This document shows positions 39,351 to 51,343 of a stretch of 64,000 bases of DNA, one piece after another. Every line of letters starts with the position of its first letter. Positions within the stretch are counted from its first letter, which is position 1. Origin of the DNA: Tubiluchus corallicola (Eukaryota > Priapulida > Priapulimorpha > Priapulimorphida > Tubiluchidae). A program made the translations under genes and the position numbers. The notes below the pieces were generated by a model. That model was not told the DNA's origin. It ran no database searches and was given only the letters and a program-made list of their open reading frames with translations. The stretch is from contig JAQGDQ010002377.1 in the NCBI GenBank assembly GCA_030141605.1, positions 372,001-436,000 of the forward strand, in the 5' to 3' direction.

Positions 39351-42056
39351 TCAATCGGCTGGAGGTATGAGGTTCAAACATATGTTAAATTATGAGGTTC
39401 AGACATACTTACAATTGAAAATATTGTTTCAGTCCACATCTTAAGCACATCTGTTGCTACTATATATCGTGTACATAGAATCATGGTGCACAGAACCTCA
39501 TTTGCCACATGCTGTGAATCGGTGTGGACTAATTATGTTGTTGGCTTGTTGACTTTATAGGAGAAGACAAAGCTGACTGCATTGCCAACAGCTTGCAAAT
39601 GGCTGCCCTGTAATTAGTTGCAAATAATAGTAACTTATACGTATAACTTTTTTAGTGAAATTAGAAAGACTCGTAGATTACTTTCGTCGAGATAATATTA
39701 ATAATTTTAATACGATTGATGCTATTATATTGCTTATGGTGAACACAGCCAGGCATTTTATAGTAGCTAATTCTGTAAGTGGTATTTACTCTGCTTTGGC
39801 ATTTAAGATCTGTTTTTATTTAATTTAAATGAGAAGTATCGTTCATTAAAATACTGGACAGCTGAATTGGGACTTGGGAGACAAAAAGAAAAAAATGCTT
39901 AAAGTCAAATTTTGTGATCTCACCAATTTATGGTAAAGCAGTAGGGGCAGATGTTAAAGGAAAACCAGTTCTTGAATTAACAAAATTTATTGCATTTTAA
40001 TATACACTGAGAAGTACTGAATTCACCGCACAATATATGCACATAAGATGCCTTGCTTAAAAATGCAAAATAATTTTTTATGTTCCGCCAAACGAACCTC
40101 GCTGAGGACAAACACAAAAAATGATGTAAGCTGGTAAGTAACAGGAAAGCACGCTTTTCATCAAATAGCAAAAAATGGTATTATTAATATCTACTATTAT
40201 CGTGGGTAACTGATTTTATTATATAGTGGGCAATAAAGATTCATCAAACAGCAAAAAAATGGTATTATTAATCTCTCGTTTTATGTTTTGGACTGCTTCT
40301 AAGTAATATAACAGCAAATGCAGCTGCAAAAAAGTTTGCTGAAGCACCTGGCAGGATAGGTGTTTATACTGAACGGCAACCATATGACGTCATTTTTCAT
40401 TCAAAATGAGCACCCCAAGTGTGAAATTATCATGACTTTAAATTGACTTTACTAATTGCACCAGGCTTTAAACTGAACGGCAACCATATAACGTCATTTT
40501 TCATTCAAAATGAGCACCCCAAGTGTGAAATTATCATGACTTTAAATTGACTTTACTAATTGCACCAGGCGCCTGTAAACTAAAGCTGAAGTTACTGCTG
40601 AAACTTTCTTAACATTTTCCCCCCAAATGTTAAAATAAGTTCAACTTCCTAAAAGTCCTGATTTTTCCTTTAATGTATCCAGCATGACGCAAACAGGGCA
40701 CTTTTTTTATTTTTTCGATAAGTTTTTAACCACTGATAAATTTAATGTGTGAAGCTTAAGAACGCGTCCGCCAGAAGACCATGCAAATTCGAAAAATTCC
40801 GGCACAAGGTTAGGTAAACCGATTCAGACCAAAGTTCGGGTATGAGGTCCACTAGTCACTAGTATTCACTATGTGAATCTGCTTGGTCCAACTCCTCATA
40901 GTAGCAGAGGTACGACATAGGCCGATTTTCATGAAAAAGTGCCTATTTTTCTCTATTTTTTTACACATATTTGAAGGATTAACCATGCAACAACCACTGA
41001 GTTTGAATAAATCTGACTCTGCACAGTATTGGGTCTTGTTATCTTCTCCAAAATGACTTTTCGACTTTTGTCCCAAACCCCCCTCTTTCAGCTCGCATTA
41101 CGCACAAGATGCAAATACTCCGTCATTTCAAAGTCTTATATCTTACCCACTGCGGGGGCGGGAACAAAAATATCGATATGTATGTGAACAGAGCATCCCA
41201 TCCCACTATGTTGCAGTGACAATTTCGATGGAGCGAATTTCCACCCTATTGTAAATGACCCTTGAAAGAGGCATGTATCAGGGTGAAAATATAGGTAACA
41301 ACGTTCATCAAAAAGCTTCGTGTAGGTAACATGAGTTGTCAAATCCTGTCAAAATACTTCAAAACGTCATAAATATTCATCTTTGGCAACTAGGGGCCTG
41401 GACAGCACATTGGTTAAACTACCGACAGGACTGGACTCTAGCATTCAAGATGGCGGCCACTGCTGGACTAAAATGTTCGTTTTCTGGGCTGTTTACCAGC
41501 GTTAAATGCGGTATTCTGACTAGTTATCCGCACAAAACGAATATTGCGAATCTGTTAGCCTGTACTAAAGACACTGGAGCGCATTTAGAGCGCTTCCATC
41601 TTCAAAAAATGAAATATCTACGGAATGGAAATTGCTTCTTGCAGGGACTGGAAAATGTTTTATGTACTGTTTATTTTCTATGCTTTGTAAATGTTATGTA
41701 CAGGTTATTGCCTAGTTATTACTCATTGTCTTACGTAGGCGTACAAGCCAGGACACAAAGAAAATTGCCATAAATCTGAGCGAATGCCCAAAAAGTAGGG
41801 GACAGATGGTTACCCACCTCTGGTCTCATTGACCTACAGTTATCTCATCTCTTTGTTGCAGGATGCCATTATGCAATATTGAAAGGGTCGGTTAGTTGCA
41901 CAAAGTTACCCTACCTACATCTGTATATTAAGTCACTAGAGTTTCTGTGCTAAATTAAACTTTCACTTGCACTGGCCTTTAAAAGCTTTTATCGATAAAT
42001 TAACTTTTACCAAATAAAATTTACAGTAAATAATATTAATTGCTGTAAAAACATCG
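39351..42056. other. Intergenic DNA; no gene supported apart from a tandem duplication
   Basis: A 145-codon plus-strand open frame at 41,336-41,773 has no recognisable domain. A 28-bp direct repeat (CAAAAAATGGTATTATTAAT type) occurs near 40,160 and 40,235. Confidence 0.35.
40367..40570. repeat. Near-identical 104-bp tandem duplication
   Basis: GAACGGCAACCATATGACGT through CTAATTGCACCAGGC is repeated with a 104-bp period (starts 40,371 and 40,475). I see about one substitution within the matched block (TATGACG against TATAACG), so the duplication is young. Confidence 0.93.
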
Positions 42057-45000
42057 TTACAATAAAACTTTAATTCTCACTTGAAGAACGCAGTTCTGTA
42101 TTGGTCCTTTGTAATGCTCCCACTCCATCAGTTGATCCATAGATAAGTGTTTGGCTTTCACATTCATAGGTACCATACTGTCAATTTTGGAAGATGAAAT
42201 GGCACCACATAGTTGGTCACACACGCAGTTCAGCAAGTCATGTGTAGCACAGGTTTCACTTTTCACCAGAGTAAATAAATCCTGCGAACAATTTGTCATA
42301 ACATAAAGACAGATAGGAAAATCCTATTAATAAAATACCATTAGGCATTGTTGTGGCAAGAAATTTTTAATAAAAAAGGAAATAAAAATAAATTTCATCA
42401 ATAATGCAAGTATTTACACATTACCTTGTGCATTACCACATTTGTTTATGGTGTTGATGCTGCAAACCAGCATATCGCACAAGCAGACTTGAATGTTTGT
42501 CTCTGATTTTCTTTAATAAACTTCAGTATATTAGCTCAAAAGTCATTGTAATAATAATAGCAATTTATTTCCTTAATACTCATGGTACAGTTCAACCAAT
42601 TATGAAGTTGAAGTTTCCAATTGCTGCTTAAAAACAATTATCGTGATTGACAGTTTGTTTCAAAATGCAGACTCACACGAGTTACTCATGCATTCCCTTT
42701 TTTACCAGAAATTCAACTGATCAAAATTTGCATATACAACCTTTAATTCCTCTTGAGAAAAAGTGACAGTGCTGCTGCAGCTGCTGGCATCGACTATGGC
42801 ACTGCTCAAGCCTTGTTTCATTACTTGCCGCTGATAAATCTTTTCTTCTATGGTGCCCTGTATAAGACAAAATAACTAACACACCTGCAAATAAATATGT
42901 AATGCAACAGTAACATTGGTTAATACATATAGACAGCTAGGTAACAGAACCATCTCAAAACAGTATTGTAGGCCCCCAGAAAAGCAGTGTATTGGGACCC
43001 CCTACCTACACAACCATTCTGGAACAAAAATGTAAATGTCGATAAAATTAAACATATATTTATTGTATTGGTACTTCCAGTATAGTATAGTATAGCTTAG
43101 CATAGTATTTATTTATTGACAGCAAATCACAACATTCATAGATTAGCATGGGCCCGATGCACATCGAGTCCCGGGGCAACTGCCCAGCATGCCCATGCAT
43201 TAGAGATGCCTCTGCCATGCAAGGCTAATAGTACAACAGTTAAAGGTCTACATTTACTAGGAAGTGAAATGTGAAAGCAGGTTTAGAGAAAACAGAATTC
43301 CTACAATTAAGCTGTTACCGAATTGAAATATTTTATAACATATTTTCCTGAAGCAAAAGGTACAATGTAAGTACTGCCAACAAGTTGTTGGCATTTAGCA
43401 ACCAACAAACAAGGATCGTGAATGCATCTTCTCAAGCGGAGCAATAAGCGGCTTCATGTAACAATAAACCTTCGTTGTACAAAAGACTGCAGATCCCAAG
43501 TCAGATGTCACTAGAATGGTTATTTGCAATCTGCCAAGTGCTTTACAGTAAAAAAGACAATGACACCATCCCAGACACGGACTCCATAAGTGGTCCAATG
43601 GTTGAACTGCGCAGATAGAGTACAGTATCAGGAATTAGGTCTTTACAAGTGAGAACAGGCATATTCCAAGTTTTTTCACGTACTCCCAGCCACTAATGTG
43701 AGCTACTTTTCTTGTCTAAGAGTCACACCACAAGTTGAAAAAGTGCAAGGAAAAGATTGGAAGATTCATCTAGTAATACAACATCTACATTCATCAAGAT
43801 TAAGATTATGACAGAGGTTCGGCAAAACGTTTGTCAGTAATACGGTCATGTATTTGAGTGGGCCGGCTGACACTTTAAATGAGATCCTGACCTCCCCAGA
43901 CAATGTGATACTTGCTGAAAGACGATGTGATCAACCTGACAAGACGTTGTCCAGGACATGTGGGTCTCCCGCTATGATTCATCACAATTCAAATCAACAA
44001 CTCTTATGCATATAAAAAGCTAACAGTGCATTTCTGTAACTATCTACATAGTAGATGACAATGAGTGCAAGTTTTCTTGAACAGCTTGAACCACTTTCTG
44101 TCTGCAGAAGCAGAGAGTGGAGTCCTTTTGTTAGACATGTACAATTGTGCAGGCATTAGTATCCACATCATTTTACATCATTCAGTCAATTATAGGCATG
44201 ACATCAATACCATGGGACACTTCCAGCACCTGTGCCATAGTGGCCAGTATGCTGTGGATGCCTGTAATAAGCAGCATGCTAGGGTTCCCCGTTTGTGCAT
44301 GGTTAGTATGCATTATCATAATCTATAATTACATAATAATTCATAGGTTTTTGTTACTATTTTTACTAGGTGGCATTTAGCTAGCATGGCACATTACTGG
44401 GAAAGGGGAGACCAGAAAAGAAAAGCAGCAACCGCTACCTGCCAATTTCATGTGACGGGCAAATGATCCAAAAACTGTATCTAAACTAATTGCGTTATGG
44501 TTAGTAAATAAAACGATATTGTAGAAGAAAACACCTAAAAATGATTCAATCCAATTCTAAGAATAAAATTGCTTTTAAAAGACAGTAATAAAATACCACT
44601 GTGAGCAGACGATATATGTGCACTGTTCTTTTCTGTCCATCTCGCCATACACGAGCCATGGCCTGCAGGTCATTGGCCGGATTCCAGTCAATGTCGTAGA
44701 GAATAAGCCTCGAAGCTCCGATCAGGTTTAATCCTTGTCCGCCAGCTTTGCAGCTTAGTAAGAATACAGCTAGAATGCGAATACAACAGAATTTAATTAA
44801 TAATTTATGCAAGTCATGGATCGAACTCATCGTTGACAAAGATATCAAGCAGTTTCTTCTAGTATTAGTATTTATAAAATTTCATGTCCATAAGCTTAAA
44901 TAATGATGCCAAATTTAGGTGTGTTTGAAGTGACATATACCAACAAAATTACCACCTTTTTAGCCATTTCTAAATATGAGCAAGAATGCAAAACCAAACT

Positions 45001-45812
45001 ACATCACGATTTCACTAACCACATAAACAACTAAAACTCTACATACTTTCTGAAGCGTTCCTGTTGTTAAACTGATCTACCAGTTCTTGCCGTCTACTGG
45101 AAGGTGTTGTCCCATCCAGTCTCAAGTAACGATAATTGCTTTTAACGCACACTTCTTGTAAAATATCTAACGTCTAAAAACATTAACCACTTGATTACAA
45201 ATACATTTCAACTGCATCGATGTACAACAAATTTAGGACGAGGTTTCTCAGGAATTTACAAAATAAACAATTTAGTGGTTGTAGTTTACAAATAGTGGTA
45301 ACTTTTAACACAATTTAATTACGGTGTAACAATTAATACTCATAGTATATAGTATAATAATAAGTGCTATTAATACAATTATGAATGCATGTTTAAACTT
45401 TATTGCATTTTCTTTATGGCATATTCAGACGTCGAGACTTCTCCCGCAACTTCTCTCTGAGAGTACGCCACACGTGTGAATGGTTGGCAACTTTTCTTGC
45501 AGCTTATTGCAAACCCAGAAGGAAAAGAGAAAAGTTGCACAGCAAGTTGCGAGAGAAGTTGCCAAACCACTCACACCTGCAACTACTCTCAGACAGAAGT
45601 TGCGCAGCAAATTGCGAGATTAGTCTCTACGTCTGAACGTGCCAGTAGCATACCTCAGTATAATTTGAAACAACAACAGATTTCTCTACATTTTTGTTTG
45701 TTGCATGAAAAGAGTACAGCAAGCTAGATAACACAAGGAGTTTCCCTGAATGTTCTGCCAGTGACACGTGCTCTCCAGAAAACAATGACAGTATATCGTC
45801 AAAAAGGCACAA
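42057..45812 (-). CDS. RAD54B: RAD54B-like DNA repair helicase, C-terminal part only
   Basis: RAD54B is a SWI2/SNF2-family DNA translocase that helps RAD51 in homologous recombination. Minus-strand exons 45812-45654, 45173-45047, 44769-44597, 42857-42741 and 42281 to 42081 or 42057 join in frame, giving about 260 residues. They cover helicase lobe 2: [23 protein letters not shown] (motif IV region), [39 protein letters not shown] (motif V), [20 protein letters not shown] (motif VI, arginines present), then [20 protein letters not shown] and the RAD54B-specific [17 protein letters not shown] and [25 protein letters not shown] and the THDLL block fit RAD54B better than RAD54L. The last exon either runs to a stop at 42,059-42,057 or splices at 42,080. 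The N-terminus, the Walker A/B half and the first lobe (about 650 residues) were not found in the window. Confidence 0.9.
45424..45637. mobile_element. Foldback MITE beside a RAD54B splice donor
   Basis: A 214-bp element starts TTCAGACGTCGAGACTTCTC and ends ACGTCTGAA. Its two halves are imperfect reverse complements over about 75 bp; for example CGCAACTTCTCTCTGAGAGT pairs with ACTCTCAGACAGAAGTTGCG. No clear target-site duplication was found. Its right edge lies 14 bp from the GT of the exon ending at 45,654. Confidence 0.85.
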
Positions 45813-46557
45813 CTGTATGGAATAACAGACAGCCAAAATTAATATGCCATAAGAGTAATAAAACATAAGTTACATGCAGAAATTTAGTACAGTTAACTGT
45901 GCATGCTTGCACAGACAACAGTAATCAGAAAAATAAGGATTTTGATCAAGAAGTTGATTGACTAAGATACTAAGCTGGCGAATTCAGACTCAATTTGTGA
46001 AAGGAAATTTATCTTTTTTGAGAGGGATTACAATATTTTGTTTACGTACAGTATGTAGATTTAACAGTACTGCTAATTTACAACAGCTAGTGTTCTTGTT
46101 GGTAAGACAAAGTTAGTTTCAATTGTAGAAAAGTCATGTTCAAGACTACAGAATGTAAAATACCAAAAGCAAAATCAACATCAGAAATCAAAATTTTATA
46201 AGACATAGACAATTTATTTTTCTTCTCTTAAGCATAATGCAACAAATCAACAATTGACTGGATGTATGTTCCTTCCATTTCAGGACTGTGAATTTATAAC
46301 GATATCATTTTGAAGTAACTTTAAAAAAAATAAAATCTATAATACTAACTAACATGTACCTAATAATAGGCCCAGATCTATAATAAAGTCACAGGAAAAA
46401 AGTCACGGAAAAAGCCACAGTTCTGGCTAAGGTCAGGGTTAGGGTTATTTTTTTTCCAATGCATTTTGTCAGCAACTTTTTTACCTGGGATCAGATAACC
46501 AGTAATGATAGTAATGCTAGTTGTTACAGTAGTCAGCTATAAGACTAGATCTTAACT

Positions 46558-46725
46558 TTAATAATGTTTATATTTTAGATTACGATAGGAAGCAGTTTTC
46601 ATATCACTGGGAAGGCTATTCCACAAAATAGACCCTGGAATTTCAGTGACCTGTCTCAAATTTGTGTTGAAACGTTCTATGTCATAATTGCTGCTGCTTG
46701 CAAATCTAGAGTTGTAATCATGTGT
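46558..46725 (-). mobile_element. LINE C-terminal fragment
   Basis: Minus-strand translation reads NYDIERFNTNLRQVTEIPGS, then ILWNSLPSDMKTASYRNLKY and a stop at 46,560-46,558. The block Y.I.RFNT.L....G...WN.LP..IKTA is the usual end of Jockey/CR1-group LINE proteins. It is about 55 residues with no reverse transcriptase seen upstream. Confidence 0.7.
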
Positions 46726-47950
46726 TGTGTCTATAGAGTGATAGTAATAAGAAAACAGTACTGGATGAGTGTTATGTTTGAATCTGTAAACAAAATTGTT
46801 TAATTCTAATTTATGTATGTTTTAGTTTTAGCAGGTTTAATTCATAACACAACGATGTAACATGAGCTCTTCTACTGGCAAATGTCATTAATTAAATAAA
46901 TTTATTTTGATTGATTGTAAGGGGTTTCAAAGCTGAATTAGGGGCAATGCCATGAACAGTCAGAAATGAGTTTCATTGTATCTTTATTGATATTATGCCC
47001 AATTTAAAAAAAGACATTCCATTAATTTTGCTTATTTTGCTGTTAACATGTTGGAATGGGAATGCCATGCCAATTAATAGTCAATTATTATTCCCAAGTG
47101 TTGTTCCTATATCTGTAATTGTCATGTGGCCTAAAACCAATTATTGCACCAAAATAATTGAGATTCTTTTATCATTTGTCTGGGAATAGTTTGTTCATCT
47201 AGCCCTGTGTTTAGCTACAACTCTGGCAAAGATGTAGTAATCGGTAATTTATGCTACGTATCGTCCATTGTTAAAGATCCAACATGCCAGATAATACAGA
47301 AACAATTTGTATAACGACTATAACACAAAGCATGGTAAATGAGCAAGCATTCAGTAACTCAGCGAGCGTCTGCTTGTACAGTGAATGAGGCGCATGCGCA
47401 TTTTTCCCACGATCTTGTGCTGATAGGCAAGCCTGTTCGAGTGCTTGTTGCTGGAGCTGATGTACAAAGGAAAAGTACGGCAGAAAATATTGCCCTCAAC
47501 GCGAAGCACAATGTAGCAATGAATGATTTCAGTGAATTAGTTGAGGAACGTACTGATCATTACAAAACGAATCGGAGAATCATCATGTGAAAGAAATTGC
47601 CACAAATACCTTCAGTAATGCAAGTTATGAAGATTACGAACCGGCTGTGCCGAGGAGCTTAATGAATGGAAAGCAGTTCAAACGCAATTCGATACTCGGG
47701 TAAGACGTATTACAAACATATTCGCTCCGCCATATTGACCCCATACTAATGCGATAAATTAGTTAAGGACTGCAATTAGAAACGTTTTTTCCAATAACAA
47801 GAAACGTCTTATGATACAACAAAAAATTGCTATACGGGAAGAATGTAGCAACATAGTTTATGAGACATTGAGTTTAATTTAATAAATGTACCGGCAGTCC
47901 ATAAATGCAAGTACATTTTTGGTGGGGAGGGGGTTTGAATCTCTCCAAAC

Positions 47951-48179
47951 TTAGATCGTGAGAAACAATTTTAAGTTGAGTGTAAGAGTGAAGTCATGTG
48001 AAAGAAGCTTTTCAAAGCTTAAACAAACCAAAAACTGCTTGCGATCCACAATGGAACAGTCAAAGCTATCTGATCTTTCGGTTTTATCTGTTAAAATTGA
48101 CTTAGCAAAAGTAATTGATTTTGATGAAGTAATTGACAACTTTGCAGCAGTGAAATCCAGGAATGGAAAGTTCTGATTG
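47951..48179 (+). mobile_element. hAT transposase C-terminal (dimerisation) remnant
   Basis: The plus-strand frame contains SCERSFSKLKQTKNCLRSTM followed by SKLSDLSVLSV, DLAKVIDFDEVIDNFAAVK and a TGA stop. This is the hAT-family dimerisation region (SCERSFSKLK...LRSTM...RL..L..LSIE). Only the final 72 codons or so are open; catalytic residues and ends were not seen. It could be a source family for the non-autonomous hAT elements in this window, but TIRs were not compared. Confidence 0.8.
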
Positions 48180-48544
48180 CTGACATAAATTATAATTAGT
48201 AAAATACTGAACTGTTTGTGTTTTAATGCCAGTTTCTTTTGATACTTCAACTAAGAAGTGTATTTTCATATGATTAAAAGTGCTGCTTCAATGTGCAAAT
48301 ATATCATAAAAATTAAAAATATTAAGTTTTCAATTTAAAATAAACATTGTCAGTATACTAATGTGTGCTTAGCACTTTAACTCAGTAGGATGGAAAATAA
48401 AGTGATGTTGTCTAGATGATGTTTCTCCTAATCGCCATGCAGCAAGTACTAGCTATGCACATAAGATCATACTAAAGGATACAGTATATAAGCTCCAATG
48501 CACGTTTGATACCATGAGTACTGCACCGAATGACACCAACCTTG

Positions 48545-48666
48545 TGGTTGCCAGATTAGAAAATTAGAAATATGGGACACTCTTATAATCTCTTTCCATA
48601 CACACACATATATAATATAAGAGATTATAAGTGTCCCATATTTCTAATTTTCTAATCTGGCAACCA
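48545..48666. repeat. Long near-perfect hairpin (foldback element)
   Basis: The left arm at 48,545-48,594 (TGGTTGCCAGATTAGAAAAT...) and the right arm at 48,619-48,666 are reverse complements over about 48 bp, differing by one 2-nt indel. A loop of about 24 nt lies between them. Similar words (TATGGGACA, GGACGTCCAGCAACC) recur at about 49,023-49,066, so the hairpin may be one end of a larger element of roughly 500 bp. Confidence 0.9.
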
Positions 48667-49496
48667 TAGGGCAACTGTATATATATATATATAGACATAA
48701 ATTTAAACACGCCTAACACCCAGATCAATATATTATATAAAAGTAGAGACATAAGTTAAAAACATTAAGCAGGGATTTTAATGGGTTATGAGGAAAACAA
48801 AAGTAAAATCATTTGAAAATATTTATTTAATACCGAAAATGGAGAAATATTATGATTATTTAATAATTACATTTGGGATATTTTCATCAAAAGGATCTGA
48901 GAAAAGAAAATACAATTATTCATAAAGTTACTAGTAAGAACCCGTAAGAAGGTAGTAAAAATGCATTTTTATCACGAAATTTGAAAATGAACTAAATACG
49001 CCACGGGGGACAAAATTATCAAATATGGGACATGTCCTGTATATAAGGGACGTCCAGCAACCCTAACCCTAGCGAAGCCCCTGTTCACCAGACAGGCACA
49101 CCTTAGACGTAGATATTTTTCTTCTCCGTCAGTATATGATTAAATTATTCGTGAGGCAAACAAATAATAAATTTATTTAGGAGATGGGCTAGGAAAGAGC
49201 TCAATGAACAACTTTTAGCTCCTTTGATGATTTTCAAAATTTATAGTAATTCTTTTCAATGGAAGGCATCTGTTACATAATAGCAAAATGTTTACTACAA
49301 CAATGTTGTGAGATACATAAGTTATTAATAACATCCTAGCATTTTAGGAATAACTCATCATTTAAATTTTTGACAGGACAAAGTTTATAGGCTTCAAAGT
49401 AAAATATCCTCTAAAATCTAATAAATCTTAACAATTTTATGCATACTAAAACTGCTGTGATGCCCAGGTATTGCCTTTTCCACAGTTTTTGTGTGG

Positions 49497-49590
49497 CACT
49501 CCAGCACTCAGCCTTGGCTTATTTAATACCAGTGATTGTGGCACACCAGTACTCAGCCCTGGCTTATTTAATACCGGCGGTTGTGACAGG
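49497..49590. repeat. Two-copy tandem duplication
   Basis: Two adjacent copies of CAGCACTCAGCCTTGGCTTA followed by TTTAATACCAGTGATTGTG, differing at a few sites. It lies upstream of the zinc-finger gene; no function is apparent. Confidence 0.8.
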
Positions 49591-51267
49591 ATCTGGCAAA
49601 GGATTCTGTGATAATCAGGAATTATCAAGGATAATCCTTTAGATGAAACAGTGAATTGGCAGAAGTGTCTCAGCCCGGTTGGGAAGATGAATACACTCCC
49701 TGAAGGAGATAAGCAGCCCGAATCAGTGTAGTAAGTGAAACAGTTTAAAGTTCATATAGAATCCAGTGGTCATCTATATCGCATTCACTGACCAGTGCTA
49801 GGTTGCGGAGTTGAGCCTAAAAGCACATCAATGTGGGTTCCTGATTGATGAAAGTCGACCCCAAACCTGACTCTTGAGGCCTGACTCCCAGAAGTTCTTA
49901 AAATTTTGATTTTTGAGGCATTTTATTAACCAGACTCAAACCATTAGATGATAGATATTATATTATGAACCTTAAGTAAAGGTACTGCTTAATATTTATG
50001 TTTAAGGCAGGAGTATTTTATTATCAACAGACTGTGGCTTTTCTTTACCTGAAGATCTAATCAGCAAAACATTAGAACCAATGGAATTTTAAATGCATTG
50101 TTTTAAGCTGCAGACCCTGCATTGATCAGCTTCAGTATTGTTTAATTTTACTTATCTAAGCATATGCCATTATAATTCGGCTATCACCCTTGCCACAGAG
50201 ATACTAAAAAGTATTATTATACTGTATTAATAGCATGTAATTATATAAAAATAACTTCCTGAAGTTTTTCTAGACAATAAAAGAGTAGCTATAAATTGTT
50301 GATATTATGATTTATAAATTATTGAACATGTTTTATTTGTTTTGACTTAAAGATTTGAAAGACATGGGGAAGCATTTTGCAATTTTTTAACTCATTATCA
50401 TTGAATATTAGAGCTACATTTATAGCCGAATGACTGTTATAAGTCTGTTGCTACTAAGCTTTAATTATCTGACTTTTTTGGTGAAACAGTTGTCTTAGCT
50501 ATCAAAACTGACTAATTTGTTGCTAAAATAGAACATGTGACAGCAATTTTTGCAAAAAGTTAAAAGTCAAATGAAAACTAACATGAGAAAACGAATAATT
50601 TTTAAGAACAAGAAACAAAGCCATTAGAAGTGCTATTTAGTACACCGCTGTGCGCTATCTTCCGATATGATTTATTGAAGACATTTTATTTTGTTTTCCA
50701 AACTCTTAGCATCGACTAAGCACGGCATCGAATTGCACCAAGGAAATTCTGTCCTTTTGTCCGTTATGCTACAGATTTTGTTATGTTACTTTTGTTTTCT
50801 ATATTATTGTGTTATGGTTTTGAAGTAGTTTTGCAAGGTTGTCTCTCATACCAGTTCAGTTCTTTGGTGTCTTGATCATCTTAGGCGTGTATTTTTTGTT
50901 GCCTCAGATGTGAGATATCAAAAGCCGACAATATACCTTTAGTCTGTTCCCGCAAAATTCAGTTACTTTTTTAGTCACTTTTCGATTTATACATGCCCAT
51001 TAAAAAATTTTACGAAACGAAATTGTGTAAATACATGGCAACAATTTCAAAATAGAAAGCATGAATTTTTTTTACTCGAGAGAGGTACTCTGACTTTTCA
51101 GACTCAGAAATAAACACTTGTACTTCAATTACTTGTGTTGGATAAGTAATCCATGTTGTTTATGTTGGGAATTAGGGTTATGATTCTATTTAATTTTACT
51201 GTAGCATTATTCTTCGAGAAAAATCATTATTTAATGTTTTTAATCTCGAATTTTATATTAGTTAAAG

Positions 51268-51285
51268 TTAACGTTTTATTCACAG
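51268..51285 (+). promoter_or_regulatory. Splice acceptor before the zinc-finger coding exon
   Basis: AACGTTTTATTCACAG precedes the exon that begins at 51,286. An in-frame TGA at 51,314-51,316 lies between it and the ATG. This suggests a 5' UTR intron upstream and supports the start at 51,344. The partner donor was not located. Confidence 0.5.
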
Positions 51286-51343
51286 GTGAACAATTTGATG
51301 CTAGGAAAGCAAGTGAATAGTCTGCACAATCCCTTGTTCAATC

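Larger units (their letters stand above)
45813..51285. other. Repeat-bearing DNA between RAD54B exons and the zinc-finger gene
   Basis: Contains a LINE fragment, a hAT transposase remnant and a hairpin element (listed separately). I searched both strands for upstream RAD54B exons (an ALKKLCNHP-like exon end, the Walker A GLGKT and the LTGTP motif) and for other genes, and saw none. A telomere-like AGGGTTAGGGTT occurs near 46,435 as an isolated short match. Confidence 0.45.

Noticed and set aside
41336-41773. 145-codon open frame as a small gene
   Set aside because: No recognisable domain, no splice or neighbour support, and it lies in repeat-rich DNA.
44546-44848. A 100-codon minus-strand frame as a separate helicase-like gene
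   Set aside because: Its start and end are intronic; the conserved middle is one exon of RAD54B.
46430-46446. Telomere-like AGGGTTAGGGTT
   Set aside because: Only about two units; too short to be an interstitial telomere.
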